A stretch of DNA of 42,247 bases, from positions 1 through 42,247 of the forward strand of contig CASFBL010000016.1 in NCBI GenBank assembly GCA_949292775.1. Reading direction: 5' to 3'. Below the pieces are notes generated by a model. The model had not been told where the DNA came from. It made no database searches and saw only the letters and a program-made list of their open reading frames with translations. Below, in pieces: positions 41,594 through 42,247 of the stretch. Position 1 is the stretch's first letter. Each line of letters opens with the position of its first letter. The DNA is from an uncultured Eubacteriales bacterium (lineage in GTDB: Bacteria; Bacillota; Clostridia; Oscillospirales; Acutalibacteraceae). A program made the position numbers and the translations under genes.

Positions 41594-41627
41594 CAGAAAA
41601 GGCAGAAAACCATTCTGCTCTTTTCTG
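41594..41627 (-). terminator. Imperfect terminator after the NeuB-type gene
   Basis: CAGAAAAGGCAGAA (41594-41607) pairs with TTCTGCTCTTTTCTG (41613-41627) with one bulge; minus strand then reads TTTTTG. Probably leaky. Confidence 0.65.
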
Positions 41628-41664
41628 CACAAATTATCTGTGCAAAGACATGCCCATGCACAAA

Positions 41665-42247
41665 TCAGTCTGTCAGCATATCTCGCTGCAGAATTGTGTC
41701 GTCTTCGATATCCAAAGCAGCTTTTTTGCCGATAATGGTATCAATTTCAGACGGGGCAATACCGGTGCCGGGACGCTTGTAGGTCAGCATATCTTTGGTG
41801 ATTACTGTACCTTTTGCAATGTTCCCTTTTGAAACAACAGAGCGTCTTGCATTCGCACGGGCGACCATTTCACTCTCCAGACATTTCAATTCGCCGCTGC
41901 CGCGAATCATATCGATAAATTCAATGCCTTTGAGAATTTCACGCGCGTCATCAGGGTCCATAGCGTGGTAATGGTCGTTGCCTTTTAAGGTCTTATTGAG
42001 CGTAAAATGCTTTTCAACCACGGTAGCGCCGAGCGTATAGGCTGTTTTAATGACATCAAATCCGGCTTTCGGCTTGGTATGATCGGAATAACCGATAACA
42101 AGGTCCGGATATTTCGCCTTTAAGGAAGCAATTTTATTCAGGTTAACTTCTGTATAAGGCGTGGGATATTCCAGCACGCAATGCAAAAGCGCCAAAGGCT
42201 GGTCATTATATTTACGAATAGCCTGCACAGCACGGTCAATTTCATCC
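41665..42247 (-). CDS. NeuB-type sialic acid synthase, C-terminal part (truncated by window edge)
   Basis: About 194 residues are visible; the reading frame stays open to the window end, so the N-terminal half of the barrel is outside. CVLEYPTPYTEVNLNKI, VIGYSDHTKP and VVEKHFTLNKTLKGNDHYHAMDPDD are barrel motifs of N-acetylneuraminate, legionaminate and pseudaminate synthases, condensing PEP with a hexosamine. The last ~65 residues are the SAF antifreeze-like domain (VSKGNIAKGTVITKDMLTYKRPGTGI). Which nonulosonic acid is made cannot be decided from this part. GtrA downstream suggests a surface glycan. Confidence 0.88.
   Translation of the reverse strand, partial: DEIDRAVQAIRKYNDQPLALLHCVLEYPTPYTEVNLNKIASLKAKYPDLVIGYSDHTKPKAGFDVIKTAYTLGATVVEKHFTLNKTLKGNDHYHAMDPDDAREILKGIEFIDMIRGSGELKCLESEMVARANARRSVVSKGNIAKGTVITKDMLTYKRPGTGIAPSEIDTIIGKKAALDIEDDTILQRDMLTD

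Noticed and set aside
1-42247. CRISPR arrays, complete insertion sequences, rRNA genes, toxin-antitoxin or restriction systems
   Set aside because: I found no regularly spaced repeats, transposase other than the recombinase tail, rRNA signature, or recognisable defence gene.

Overview
The window looks like a chromosomal segment from an endospore-forming Clostridia bacterium, most likely of the Oscillospirales/Ruminococcaceae type (inference). Evidence: spoIIGA-sigE and an uninterrupted sigK, pro-sequences on both sigma factors, strong GGAGG-type ribosome sites, sigma-A promoters with AT-rich intergenic DNA, a pyrDB/pyrK pair, and surface proteins with Thr/Ala/Pro linkers. Most genes are on the minus strand.

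Layout. 1-375 is the 3' end of a large serine recombinase, probably the edge of an integrated element. 552-7043 holds a G5/3D cell-wall protein with a perfect sigma-A promoter and a structured leader, an RluA pseudouridine synthase, rplM-rpsI, a TtcA-like tRNA thiolase and a GH29 fucosidase. 7160-12092 is a probable operon: MBOAT acyltransferase, a short DHHW-like membrane protein, and a GlpA/GlpB/DUF1667-like oxidoreductase trio. 12189-13758 is spoIIGA-sigE. 13846-24574 is one long tightly packed minus-strand run: class A PBP, pyrC, pyrF, carA, carB, pyrK, pyrD, ruvX. 24748-28663 has a BofC-like membrane protein, a GH63-like hydrolase, tRNA-Gly(TCC) and sigK. 28790-38399 has a TIGR01212 radical SAM protein, a GH25 lysozyme, a HAD phosphatase, a two-domain secreted metallophosphoesterase, DUF1003 and DUF1648 membrane proteins and an NfeD/stomatin pair. 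38679-42247 has a B12-radical SAM protein, a pentapeptide-repeat protein, GtrA and the 3' part of a NeuB-type sialic acid synthase.

Most unusual observation. The carA and carB genes in the pyrimidine operon are full-length intact reading frames, but the proteins lack the residues that define carbamoyl-phosphate synthase. CarA has Gly in place of the nucleophilic Cys and Thr/Ser in place of the catalytic His/Glu. CarB has lost the Gly-rich loop and Gln/Glu/Asn metal ligands of the first ATP-grasp half, and about 65 residues of the second ATP-grasp half are cleanly deleted. The flanking pyrC, pyrF, pyrK and pyrD keep their catalytic motifs. This suggests a retained pseudo-carbamoyl-phosphate synthase with a changed job (scaffold, sensor or channel), with genuine synthesis supplied elsewhere.

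A second notable point is the spoIIGA promoter: its TATAAT lies in the loop of the ruvX terminator hairpin, with a Spo0A-box-like sequence in the -35 region. All gene functions are read from motifs by eye; no database search was run.
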